NCBI GenBank assembly: GCA_025093555.1
Contig: JAIWNF010000013.1
Location: 1 to 64,000, forward strand
DNA: 64,000 nucleotides
Reading direction: 5' to 3'
Origin: Circinella umbellata
Lineage: Eukaryota; Mucoromycota; Mucoromycetes; Mucorales; Lichtheimiaceae
Below are positions 1-8,372 of the stretch, piece by piece; positions within the stretch are counted from its first letter, which is position 1; the number at the start of each line of letters is the position of its first letter. A program made the position numbers and the translations under genes. Under the pieces are notes generated by a model. It was not told the DNA's origin, searched no databases, and worked only from the letters and a program-made list of their open reading frames with translations.

Positions 1-127
1 TCTACGCAGCTGTAACCTTATATCATTATAGAAGATGGACTTCTGTGTTCTTATAAATCATGGTCCAAATAGGGAAATACACGAAATGTCAGCAAAGCAT
101 AATTAAAGATACGCTATACTTTAATAA

Positions 128-571
128 TTAGAATGACAAATAATTATCTTTATGAATAATATGTGTTGGATACAACACTTGTTCAATAAATTCCATGAAA
201 TCATTACTAGTTGTCCCTTTTTTGGATGCTGGATCATTAACTTTTCTTTTTTTGTTTGTTGGTGCACAAGCCTCTCGTCTTGACAATGTAATGCCACCAT
301 GGGCAGTAATAGCTCCCAATATGCTAATGTTTGGTCCTTTTGTTTCCGTAGTAATTTTGCATGGTGATCCAACTTCAGACCAACCTTGAGATCGATGCAT
401 ATTTCTATTGAACCCAGTCTCGTCAATGAAAATACACTCAGAAAAGAAGTTGATCCCAAGTGCTATCCATGCTGATACAGATTCATACCGTTGCAAAACA
501 TTTGTATCATCATTACGGGCAGCGTCAATTTGAGAAATGAATATCCACGAAGTTTTCCCTCTTAAATACAT
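128..571 (-). pseudogene. DDE transposase fragment, Tc1/IS630-like
   Basis: This open frame of 147 codons encodes the first half of a DDE_3-type transposase catalytic domain. Seen directly: the motif FIDETGFN carrying the first catalytic Asp, followed by HRSQGWSEVGSP and by ISILGAI, the usual order in Tc1/IS630-family enzymes. The frame ends before the second Asp motif would be expected, and the sequence down to base 1 has stops in all minus-strand frames, so the copy is broken. There is no HTH DNA-binding part directly in frame upstream. The end of the neighbouring unknown gene (stop at 562-564) overlaps it by a few bases in another frame. Family membership is confident; whether it once belonged to the same element as that neighbour is unknown. 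Confidence 0.75.
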
Positions 572-2186
572 TCAACTAATTGTCTTGCATGCCGATCCAT
601 ATTTAAATCAATATTATCACCGTCGACGTCTATTCCGCCTCTTCTTGTAAAATGTATGTCATCATCAATGGGCGTGTTTAAACTATGGTATTGGCTGTTT
701 TGGGCAACAAGAGGAATTGAAGACTTTGGTAGGGGGCATGATTTAACAGTTGTGTGAGATTTTAATTCAAGAAATCCTATTTTTTAATGAAACCCGATTG
801 TTAATAGTTATATTGGAATATATAAAAATAAACAATACGACAACAGCAAATAACTTACCAAATTCAATATATCGCTCCATAACATTCTCATAAAATGATG
901 TGGTTTGACGTTTAATACTTGCTGAGGGGCTATATAAATAAGGGCTCTTGCGTTTCACAACCTTACTCGCTGAAGATTCTCCTTCTGTTGTGTGACACCC
1001 AAAGATCTAGTATAACAATATATCAGCACCTACTATACCTCCTTTTTTATAAAACAAAGTAATACTTTACCTCTTCTTCTGTTTCTTCTTCTTTCTCGAT
1101 ATTTTGCCAAAGATATTCCAGGGACCAACCCTATATAAACATTTTTTAGTATTCTTATATAATGAATTAAATCAAATACATTTTTCGGTGCTCTAATACC
1201 ATACCTGTTCAGTTTCTTGGATATCACCATCTACTTGTTGAATCCTGCTTGTTCCATCTATGCTATCTTTTTGTGCTTCATAATCAGTTATACTTGTATT
1301 AGGGTTACTTGAAAAATTATTATAACGATCATTCTCTGTTTTATTTTCTTGGTACTAAACACAATAATAAAATTAGTACTTGGCATGTATTCCATTCATT
1401 CGGGGCTAGTCCCCCAAAAAGTTGGCTTTCGCGCTGCTTCCTAACTGCACTGGTCCTGGGTTCGACCCCCACACCAACAACACATATCAGAGTTTTGATG
1501 CCACTTCCTTGGTGGGGTTTCTCTTGGTTGATATTGTCCTCTTTCCGCGCTATGTCTACTTGATCCCCTATCAAGTTTCTCTATTCTACGTTACTACTCT
1601 TATGGGTGCCACAAGGGTGTTAATTCGATAAATACTACTAGCAAAAATCTAGCCTAATATCTTTCATTAATTGATTCATCTTGTATTGTATGCTTTCTCT
1701 TGTAATCTCAATCAAAGTACCGCAAATAGCCGGCCAATTTGCCTATAGGAGACAGGCCACTTAGTGCTATAAAATAAAAAAAATGTTTGAACTATTCCAT
1801 TCATTCGGTATGTTACAAATGGAACAAATTAATACCTCATTAAAAAAAATAAGTTTAATATTTTTTGCAGCACGATCCATCTTGAGATCATTATCTAAAT
1901 ATTCCCATCTTGTTCTGTCTCGTTCATCGACATAGAGTTGTAACTCTCTTTGATCTTCTTTGTTGAGTTCTTGTAAAAGTACTTTGGCGCAATTTTTAGA
2001 AAGTAACGTAGAATCCAAAATATAAACCTTGTTCACAAATAAAAACTTGAAAAAAACTTTTGGAATTAATTCTTGGATAGCACGTGGAGTGCTGATAAGT
2101 GCAGTATTCTGTGGTAACGCGCAATTGTTTTCTAAATCTTCAGGTTCAACAGTAAAGGGAATATCTGTGATGTGATTTGCAGCCAT
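562..2186 (-). CDS. Unrecognised five-exon gene, 307 aa, SINE in intron 1
   Basis: I do not recognise this protein. Five exons join without breaking frame: 2186-1836, 1354-1205, 1130-1071, 1006-859 and 776-562, all with GT donors and AG acceptors, giving 307 residues (start MAANHITD, end RQLVECI). The product is charged and hydrophilic, with acidic patches (EKEEETEEE) and a basic segment (VKRKSPYLYSPS), and no membrane helix. Frame continuity across four introns argues for a real, once functional gene. Intron 1 is 481 nt, but removing the SINE and one target-site copy leaves 76 nt, normal for this genome. The stop lies against a DDE transposase fragment in another frame, so the gene could be element-encoded and truncated by a frameshift. 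Confidence 0.5.
1388..1403. repeat. Target-site duplication, copy 1, of SINE
   Basis: The 16-bp sequence TATTCCATTCATTCGG is repeated exactly at 1793-1808. The two copies bracket the 389-bp SINE-like insertion. Confidence 0.8.
1404..1792 (+). mobile_element. tRNA-derived SINE-like element, 389 bp
   Basis: A perfect pol III B box (GGTTCGACCCC, 1451-1461) sits about 50 bp from the left end, preceded by a weak A-box-like TGGCTTTCGCG. The flanking GTTGG and CCAAC can pair like a shortened acceptor stem. The right end is A-rich (ATAAAATAAAAAAAATG). Perfect 16-bp direct repeats flank the unit (1388-1403 and 1793-1808), the signature of target-primed reverse transcription. There is no coding capacity. 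It lies in antisense orientation inside intron 1 of the unknown minus-strand gene. Known biology: SINEs depend on LINE machinery, and LINE fragments occur elsewhere in this window. The family itself is not one I can name. Confidence 0.75.
1793..1808. repeat. Target-site duplication, copy 2, of SINE
   Basis: Exact copy of the 16-bp sequence at 1388-1403, directly after the A-rich right end of the SINE. Confidence 0.8.
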
Positions 2187-2297
2187 AATATAAATAGACT
2201 TGGATACTCTTGAAACCAGTACCGGGAGTTCCGTGAATTTAAAAACCTATATATGTTTTCTGCAATTTCAATAGCGCCAAAATCACCAATGGGGTTG

Positions 2298-2384
2298 ATA
2301 TACATCTAATCGCACCGTCATTTCCAATATACATCTAATTGCACCACCATTTCCAATATACATTTAATTGCACCACCATTTCCG
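2298..2384. repeat. Three tandem copies of a 29-bp repeat
   Basis: Units at 2298-2326, 2327-2355 and 2356-2384 share the pattern ATATACATCTAATYGCACC then RYCATTTCC, with two to four differences between copies. The array begins about 110 bp upstream of the start codon of the minus-strand gene ending at 2186, so it is in its promoter region. The rest of 2187-2839 is AT-rich and shows no gene. Confidence 0.85.
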
Positions 2385-2839
2385 GACATAATTATGTGCA
2401 GGAGAGAATATAAAAGTGTTTAAAAAATCATAGTTCGGGAAACACAAAAAGGTGTACAATCAAAAATGTGTAGTTTTTAAAAGAGCGACATGACAAACAG
2501 AGTGTACACTGCATGAATATATCAGCTAATCTTTTCTTCAAGAATAAGCTATTATAATTAATTTAATGTAGCTACGTACGTGTTCCATTTCTTAACTTTG
2601 TGAGTATATATATACACTATACTTTGTGACATACTAAGAAAGTTTATTATTATGATGTTTTCATACAGATATTATAATTATTCGTTTAAAATAAATTAGG
2701 AAATAAGGATAATAAAATGATTTTAAAAAATATCAAGTTTTATTGTTTTACTGTAAACCAAAGATAAATTAATATAAACCTCCTTCCTCATTTCCCACAA
2801 TGATTAAAGTGATTTTTTTAAAACCCCCCATCACACTTA

Positions 2840-3659
2840 CCAGTCAAGACAGTCAATACTATACTGATGATAGCAGAGTAATCAAAGTAAAGTACAGTAC
2901 TTGTGAAGCTATTGATATTAACTTTGATAAGGTAATACAGGATGGAATACAAAAAGACGTAGGCACCACAAGCACCTGCCGTCAAGAAGGCTCGCCATGA
3001 CCAATGGTAACACATAAGAATGGTTACTTGAGAGCATGTCAAGAGCAAAACACCAAAGGCCAAGAAAAGGAAACCGATACCATAATAAATTCTATGGAAC
3101 CAAATACTGTTCATAATAAAGTATAATTCAATGAAAATGGCACCAAAAGGTAAAATACCACCCCACCCATAAAAATAGATGGGATAGGACGCAAGTAAAA
3201 GGGTTGATCGGGAATTTGACGAGGAATTTGGTTAGTACGAACAGGTTGTTCAATACGTGGTTTACGGGAAAGAAATAATTATGTATAAACCGAGAACAGC
3301 GATCATGGTACCAAATGGAACGGCTCCGGATGAATCCGATGTAATCAAGAAAAAGTTGAGAGCAAACAAACCACCAAGAATTACACGAACATTACAAATA
3401 ATAATAAATATAAGTTTTTTTTCTTTCTTTCTTGTCATTCCCTTCCACTTCATATATATATATATATATTTATAAACTTACCCAGGGAAGAAGACAGCTG
3501 TTAAAACAACATTGGCTTTCCATGCTTCACCACCATTCATCTTATAGATACGTGCCGATACGAAACCAGAAATACAACCGAAGACCATGAAGAAAATTAC
3601 CATCACAGTGGCAAGAGAGCCACGATTAGATGGTGAAAGAAAACCGAGAACAGCAAAAA
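2840..3659 (-). pseudogene. TM9SF (EMP70/nonaspanin) pseudogene, 3' part
   Basis: Transmembrane-9 superfamily proteins are Golgi/endosomal nine-helix proteins. Recognisable family blocks occur in order on the minus strand: FAVLGFLSPSNRG and MNGGEAWK (3659-3484), FFLITSDSSGAVPFGTM (to 3262), RKPRIEQPVRTNQIPRQIP (3253-3190), and NSIWFHRIYYGIGFLF to YSAIISIVLTVLTG (3114-2840). The copy is broken: there is a frameshift with lost residues near 3254, a small frame-breaking insertion near 3160, and loss of about eight residues of the conserved CYFQLC-type motif near 3005. The donor GTAAGT at 2839 leads to no final exon, and the N-terminal two thirds are absent. Introns are still present (acceptor at 3660), so this is a segmental duplication remnant, not a processed copy. 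Confidence 0.85.
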
Positions 3660-5625
3660 CTAAAAAAAAAAAAAAAAAAAAAACATAATGATATTGATAT
3701 TTTAGTTTTTGGATTTCGTGACGATAATGATACTACTACATAATAGTAATAACGATATCTGCAAAGAAAAAAAATGTACAACGTGTATTTTGTTTTTTTC
3801 TAAAGAAAACGAATTTATATCCATGACAATTGCTAAAAACACACCAATTTATTAAATGTGCATGTTACGTTACAGTACTTGTAGTTGCACATTGGATTTA
3901 TATGTTTCTGGTTAGAAGATTTCGTGTAACATTGCGAAGATACATTAATAAGTTGTTTTAATTTTTTCCTCTCTCTCTGCTTCACTGATCAACTTTGACA
4001 ACTTTCAGCTTCGTCACAACTTTTATTTTTGGGAAGCTAATCCATAATAATTGTTTTAAATATGCATAAAAATATATGTTATCGATTAAAAAGTCAAAAT
4101 ATTTAGTTTGCATGTTTCTGAAGCTCTCTAAATTTGGGGTAAAATCCTGGTGGTTATAAGTGAAATACACCCTATAGAGCATATTACACGGTTACTAATA
4201 TATACATTGATTTATTATTATTATTTTCTGTTAAACTTTTTACCAGCTTCTGCCTCCAACATGGTGCCAGGAATGAAGTATATAAAATTAACGGAGGCCT
4301 ACTGTATTATATATAAGATAAGATAATGAACGTATGTGGTTTTGATTTCTCTGCCATTGTCTAATTTTTTACTAGATCTGAATTTACATCGTATCTGTTT
4401 TGATGGAAGGCATATATATCATACATCTACTACAGCATATGTTATATTTAGTTGGACGACTACGTATTATATGATAGTCTTCTTTTACCAAAAGTGATTT
4501 TCCTTGATTAATATGTGAGTAAAGTGGTTGATGCGTGCCGTGAATGTATGCATTAACACAATTTTGACCATATTATTAAAATCATTCATTGAACTTCCAT
4601 CCTGCGCAACAGTTTTAGCATATAGTTTCTTGTTAACAGATGTGGCACTGTTTTTATTACCTTCAACTGGATCATAATAGGAATAACCATCATAATTGTA
4701 ACAGTTTTCATAATCGTCAGCATCGATACCACAAATATTATTATCATGTTCCATCGTGTGTCTGAGGTCATTCAACGAGCTCGTCTGTTTATCCTCTTTA
4801 ATATCCAAATCATTGTTCTGACAAGCTTTCATAAAGTAGCATTTAATTCAAATATATAATCCATATCGGCAAGACTGAGACCTGGCTGCGTGTTCTAATC
4901 CGTTTCCATGGAAGCACGACTGTTTCCGCTACTGGCACAGAAGTAGTAAGTAAGGAAAAAATAGTCTAGGCCATCATTTTTTTTTAATTTTTATTATTAT
5001 TGATTATCAATAGTGTACAAAAAAAAGCTGCAAAGTAATTGAGTAATGAATATCAATTAATAAAGAAATTATTTCTTATGACTTACAGAATATGCTGAGG
5101 GGGGCCATTTACTTGTACGTACTTAATCATTATTAATGCCCAGATTTTCTTTGACTGCTGCGCAGAAACGTGCATTACGTATGTCAAAAAAATAATATTA
5201 ATTGGGCGCTAAGGTAACAGTTTATTTTATACTTATATAAGTATAAATTCTTCATGTATAATTACAAAAATCAACAACATCCTTCAACAAGTTTATTTGC
5301 ATGAGTGTCAAACAAGAGATACGTACGTAGTGCAATAAAAAATATCTTTATTTGTGTTGTTCAGACAAAAAATCATTTACGTATAGTTTTATTTTTTTAT
5401 TTTTTGGAAGTATCCAATAAAAACATAGGATAAAAAAAGCATGTACATTTTCTTTATTATTTAGCTATCATCATCCTTTGCTTATATAGAGATGATTCAA
5501 TTTTTTGATGATAAAAGAGTTATACAATTTAACTATTTCAGATGTCGTGGCAGAGGTATATACAACATGTTGCTAGAAGGAATATAAATATACATTCTTT
5601 TGATCTTTGGGAGGCAGGTTAGTAG
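3660..5625. other. AT-rich region without a convincing gene
   Basis: The stretch contains a 22-base A run near 3662 (the polypyrimidine tract of the pseudogene acceptor on the other strand) and many short T and A tracts. One open frame of 115 codons on the minus strand (4832-4485) is Asn/Asp-rich with no known motif and no clear splice partners, so I do not call it a gene. Confidence 0.6.
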
Positions 5626-5638
5626 ACAAAAGGAAAGA
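5626..5638. repeat. Target-site duplication, 3' copy, of LINE
   Basis: ACAAAAGGAAAGA here is repeated exactly at 6532-6544. On the minus strand it directly follows the short poly(A) tail of the LINE insertion. Confidence 0.8.
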
Positions 5639-6531
5639 TTTTTTTTTGAAATTTAGAGGTATGTTAGTAAGGTGTAGATCGAAAGGGTCGTCTATAAGAA
5701 GATTAGTCAAGAATGGCAGAAGCTTGAATTTTAGCTATAGTCGCGAGCGCTTGGCGAGCAACGATATGTGGAACAAAGGTTTGGCCATGGATCACAGAGC
5801 GCCAATAAGCAGCCCAGATAGTATGAAGAGTACAACCAACAACGAGATGATAAGATGTAAAACGTGGTGCGAGGATAGGAGTATGAGATGAAAGAGACAG
5901 TTCTTGAATAAATGTGAGTAAGTGTTCTAAATGAGGATTGGTAAAGAAGATAGAACCCCAGATAATGCTCCACACATGAGTTTTGAGAGGACAAAATATT
6001 AAAAAATGAGGGATGGTGTCAGTTGCTTGATGACAAAGACGGCACTGTTCCGAAGACACATAGGATACGTGAGCTTGAGAGAGGCGGATGCTTGTAGGGA
6101 GGTTCCCATGAATAGAGCGATACCAGAAATTACGGGCCATATGGTCCAGTGATGTGTCCCAAAACATAGCCCATTGTTTAGGCTGTATAGAAGGAATAAC
6201 TGAACAAGGAGGATGAATCAGTGTGCGATAAGACTTGGTGGTGAAGTCCGGTAAAGAGGTTAATAAGCGTTGATAGAGAGGAGTAGCATTAATGGTACCA
6301 AGTGAACCAGGATGACCACCACCTTCATGGGAAGGAGGGAGACATAACCGAGCAAAGTCCTCAAGAAGAAAAATAAAACCAGATCGAAGGTCCTTGAAGA
6401 AGCGGTTGGTGAGGCGAGGACGGAAGATACCATCAGACAAGTGGCGTCGTCGGATGTGTTTCAATACATGGTCAAAAACGAAAAGATCAGATACAGTAAG
6501 AGAGCGATAACCGGGACGTCGTAGATGGGCA
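5639..6531 (-). mobile_element. 5'-truncated LINE (non-LTR retrotransposon) insertion
   Basis: This 893-bp insertion is flanked by perfect 13-bp direct repeats (5626-5638 and 6532-6544). On the minus strand it runs from its truncated 5' end at 6531 to an A tail (plus-strand T run from 5639). A single open frame crosses it from the truncation point to a stop at 5703-5705 and encodes the C-terminal end of the element's reverse transcriptase protein. 5' truncation, an A tail and target-site duplication are the usual products of target-primed reverse transcription. The uninterrupted frame and exact duplications suggest a fairly recent insertion. Confidence 0.85.
5703..6464 (-). pseudogene. LINE ORF2 C-terminus with zinc-binding (zf-RVT) domain
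   Basis: This is the C-terminal part of a non-LTR retrotransposon polyprotein. Around residues 115-165 it shows the reverse-transcriptase zinc-binding pattern: FWYRSIHGNLPTS, then CRLC (C-x2-C), then IPHFLIFCP (H-x4-C) and VWSIIW. The open frame continues upstream of the first Met to the truncation point at 6531, so the Met is only an internal residue. The reverse transcriptase and endonuclease domains are missing, so the copy cannot move by itself. It is not a host gene. Confidence 0.8.
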
Positions 6532-6544
6532 ACAAAAGGAAAGA
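6532..6544. repeat. Target-site duplication, 5' copy, of LINE
   Basis: Exact copy of ACAAAAGGAAAGA at 5626-5638, abutting the truncated 5' end of the LINE. Confidence 0.8.
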
Positions 6545-6719
6545 AGAGACTATATATAAAAAAAAAGATTATTTTTTGAGCTCCTCCAACACATCCTCGT
6601 TACAAGCCTTCATTGTTGGATATACTGATGTATTAAATAATTCAGTTAGAGAAGTCTTGCGTTTTGCCACAATGGCTGTAATCCTGGTCACTCACTCACC
6701 TGAAGGTTCATGGTACGAA

Positions 6720-7973
6720 TCAAAATCGGCTACTATCTTCAACGGAGGTAGGAGTGGTGATTGTGGAAGGTTTTTTTTCAATAAGATCTAAAGCTTGTGC
6801 TATATTCTTCACTTTAGCCCATTGATCAATTAATATGTGGTGAAAATCTTTCGTTTTTTCAATTAACTCTAATATTTTCATTCGGTCGTCGTTAGAATAA
6901 ATTTTTTCGCAGCTATTCTCAAGATAATCGATGCTATACTGGCACGGTCCCGGAGCTTTTTGTTCATCCTGTCGGATGTTGGTCAATCGCCAAACCATGG
7001 GCATGCCTCGAAATTATTTCGTACAAATCTTTTGCTACTGTACGACCATGGTTTGCAAGCAGCAATCTTCGCATAGCTTCGCAAGTATCTATAAGACTGG
7101 ACATTTGGTACGGGAGCAGAGGAAACAAGAACTTTAAATTCGGTATCATTGTTAATAAGGTCAATTACTTCTTTATTCAGCGCCGAACCAAGAAAAGCTC
7201 TTCGTTTGTCACCATGACAAAGTCCAACATAACCTCCCATGGGAAGAAATTCGAAGTTCCCCCAACGGACTACTATTTCACGCCAGCTTTTGTCGTGCAT
7301 GGTTTTATCAATAATAAATCCGCGCGGAGATTCGTAATAGTCATGGTTTCTCTTCCTCGCACAATCATCGATAATTGTGTTATTTTGATAAAATGCAAGT
7401 TGACGAACTGTACGCTTGTAAGTGAGATGCCATTTCTTATGCATATGCTCATTAACAGCGCGACTGGTGATATCCAAACCTTTGAAATGCTGACAAAGTA
7501 AATTGGTAACATCATTACAACTGATCGTTGGTTGTTCATGATTTTTTTCAAAGATAAAAACTATATGGTCATCAGTAAGCTTTGATTTAGCATCGGTCTT
7601 TTTAGATGAGCCTGGAAATATATCTTCACCATTGTTGTGGGCTTCATTCCATTGATTAACATGCCGTTTAGCAGTTGAATAAGGCAAAGTAACTTTGCGT
7701 GCAGCAACACTAATTGACATCCCTTCAAACTCTTGTAATAAGTTGATCATTTTTGCGACTTTAATATCATTCTTTGTATTGTATGACCCACGAGGCTGGC
7801 GTGAAGATATATCATTGCTACTAATAGGTCCTTTGAGCGCTTTTTCTTTCCTCTTCCATTTTCTGTCTGTGGTTGATTCCTGCAGCACGCTCCCAGTCCA
7901 TATAATTTTGGAAAAGTACGATTCTCTCCTTAGGAGCGGTGTTATTAGCATCAGTAGAGCTATTATGTGCCAT
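6720..7973 (-). pseudogene. Decayed or chimeric Tc1-like transposase gene
   Basis: The likely original start is at 7973 (MAHNSSTDANN, then ERIVLFQNYMDWERAAG). A frameshift near 7840 moves into a long frame containing the helix-turn-helix region typical of Tc1/IS630-type transposases: DIKVAKMINLLQEFEG, AARKV, PYSTAKRHV, then LTDDHIVFI and HMHKKWHLTYKRTVRQ. After that point the expected DDE core (FIDE-G-F, then D-N) is absent. Unrelated-looking sequence follows (WGNFEFLPMGGYVGLCHGD), which hops through two more frames (near 7110 and 6990) to a stop near 6720. Within each block the sequence reads like protein, so this is a rearranged and frameshifted gene, not noise. It is not functional as a transposase. 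Confidence 0.65.
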
Positions 7974-8372
7974 AGTAGAAACGAATATAAAAGAAGTATT
8001 GATAACAAAAAAAAGGTGCTTTTCTTAAAGATAAAACCTGTACACACACAGATATATATATTCATATTTTTCTTGGCTCAATTTGCTTGGCATGACTCAA
8101 TTTTTGAGATCGGTGGTTCAAACAGCTTAATTTGGAAATTAAGGCTCATTTTCAAAATCATGGCTCATTTTTTTTTTGCATGGCCAAATTTAGCTTCCAA
8201 CGCTGTAACCGTTCAATGTCCGTTTTTTTTTTAGAAAGAACAAATTACTTTTCGCTCTTCCCTTTTTTCCCTTTCTTTTTATTGGGTGAACCCTGAAAAG
8301 AAGAAAAAAGTCAATAACCAAGCAACCAACACCAAAAAAAAAAAAAAAACCTATTCATGTTTCGACAATAAA
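7974..8372. other. Intergenic region upstream of the 8373 gene
   Basis: About 400 bp with several homopolymer tracts (T runs near 8168 and 8223, A run at 8336-8350 just before the start codon). No gene is seen. The A run in the leader allows a longer in-frame non-ATG extension, which I reject. Confidence 0.5.

Noticed and set aside
1425..1475. Possible tRNA gene with a perfect B box
   Set aside because: The space between the acceptor-like stem and the T arm is about 29 nt, too short for a D arm plus anticodon arm, and the segment lies within a unit flanked by target-site duplications. It is treated as the head of a SINE.
4485..4832. 115-codon minus-strand open frame
   Set aside because: Asn/Asp/Tyr-rich from local AT composition, no known motif, no plausible splice partners or promoter. 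Kept only as a note in the intergenic entry.
8286..8372. N-terminal extension of the 8373 gene
   Set aside because: It would begin at GTG and run through a 15-base A tract; the first ATG at 8373 is the better start.
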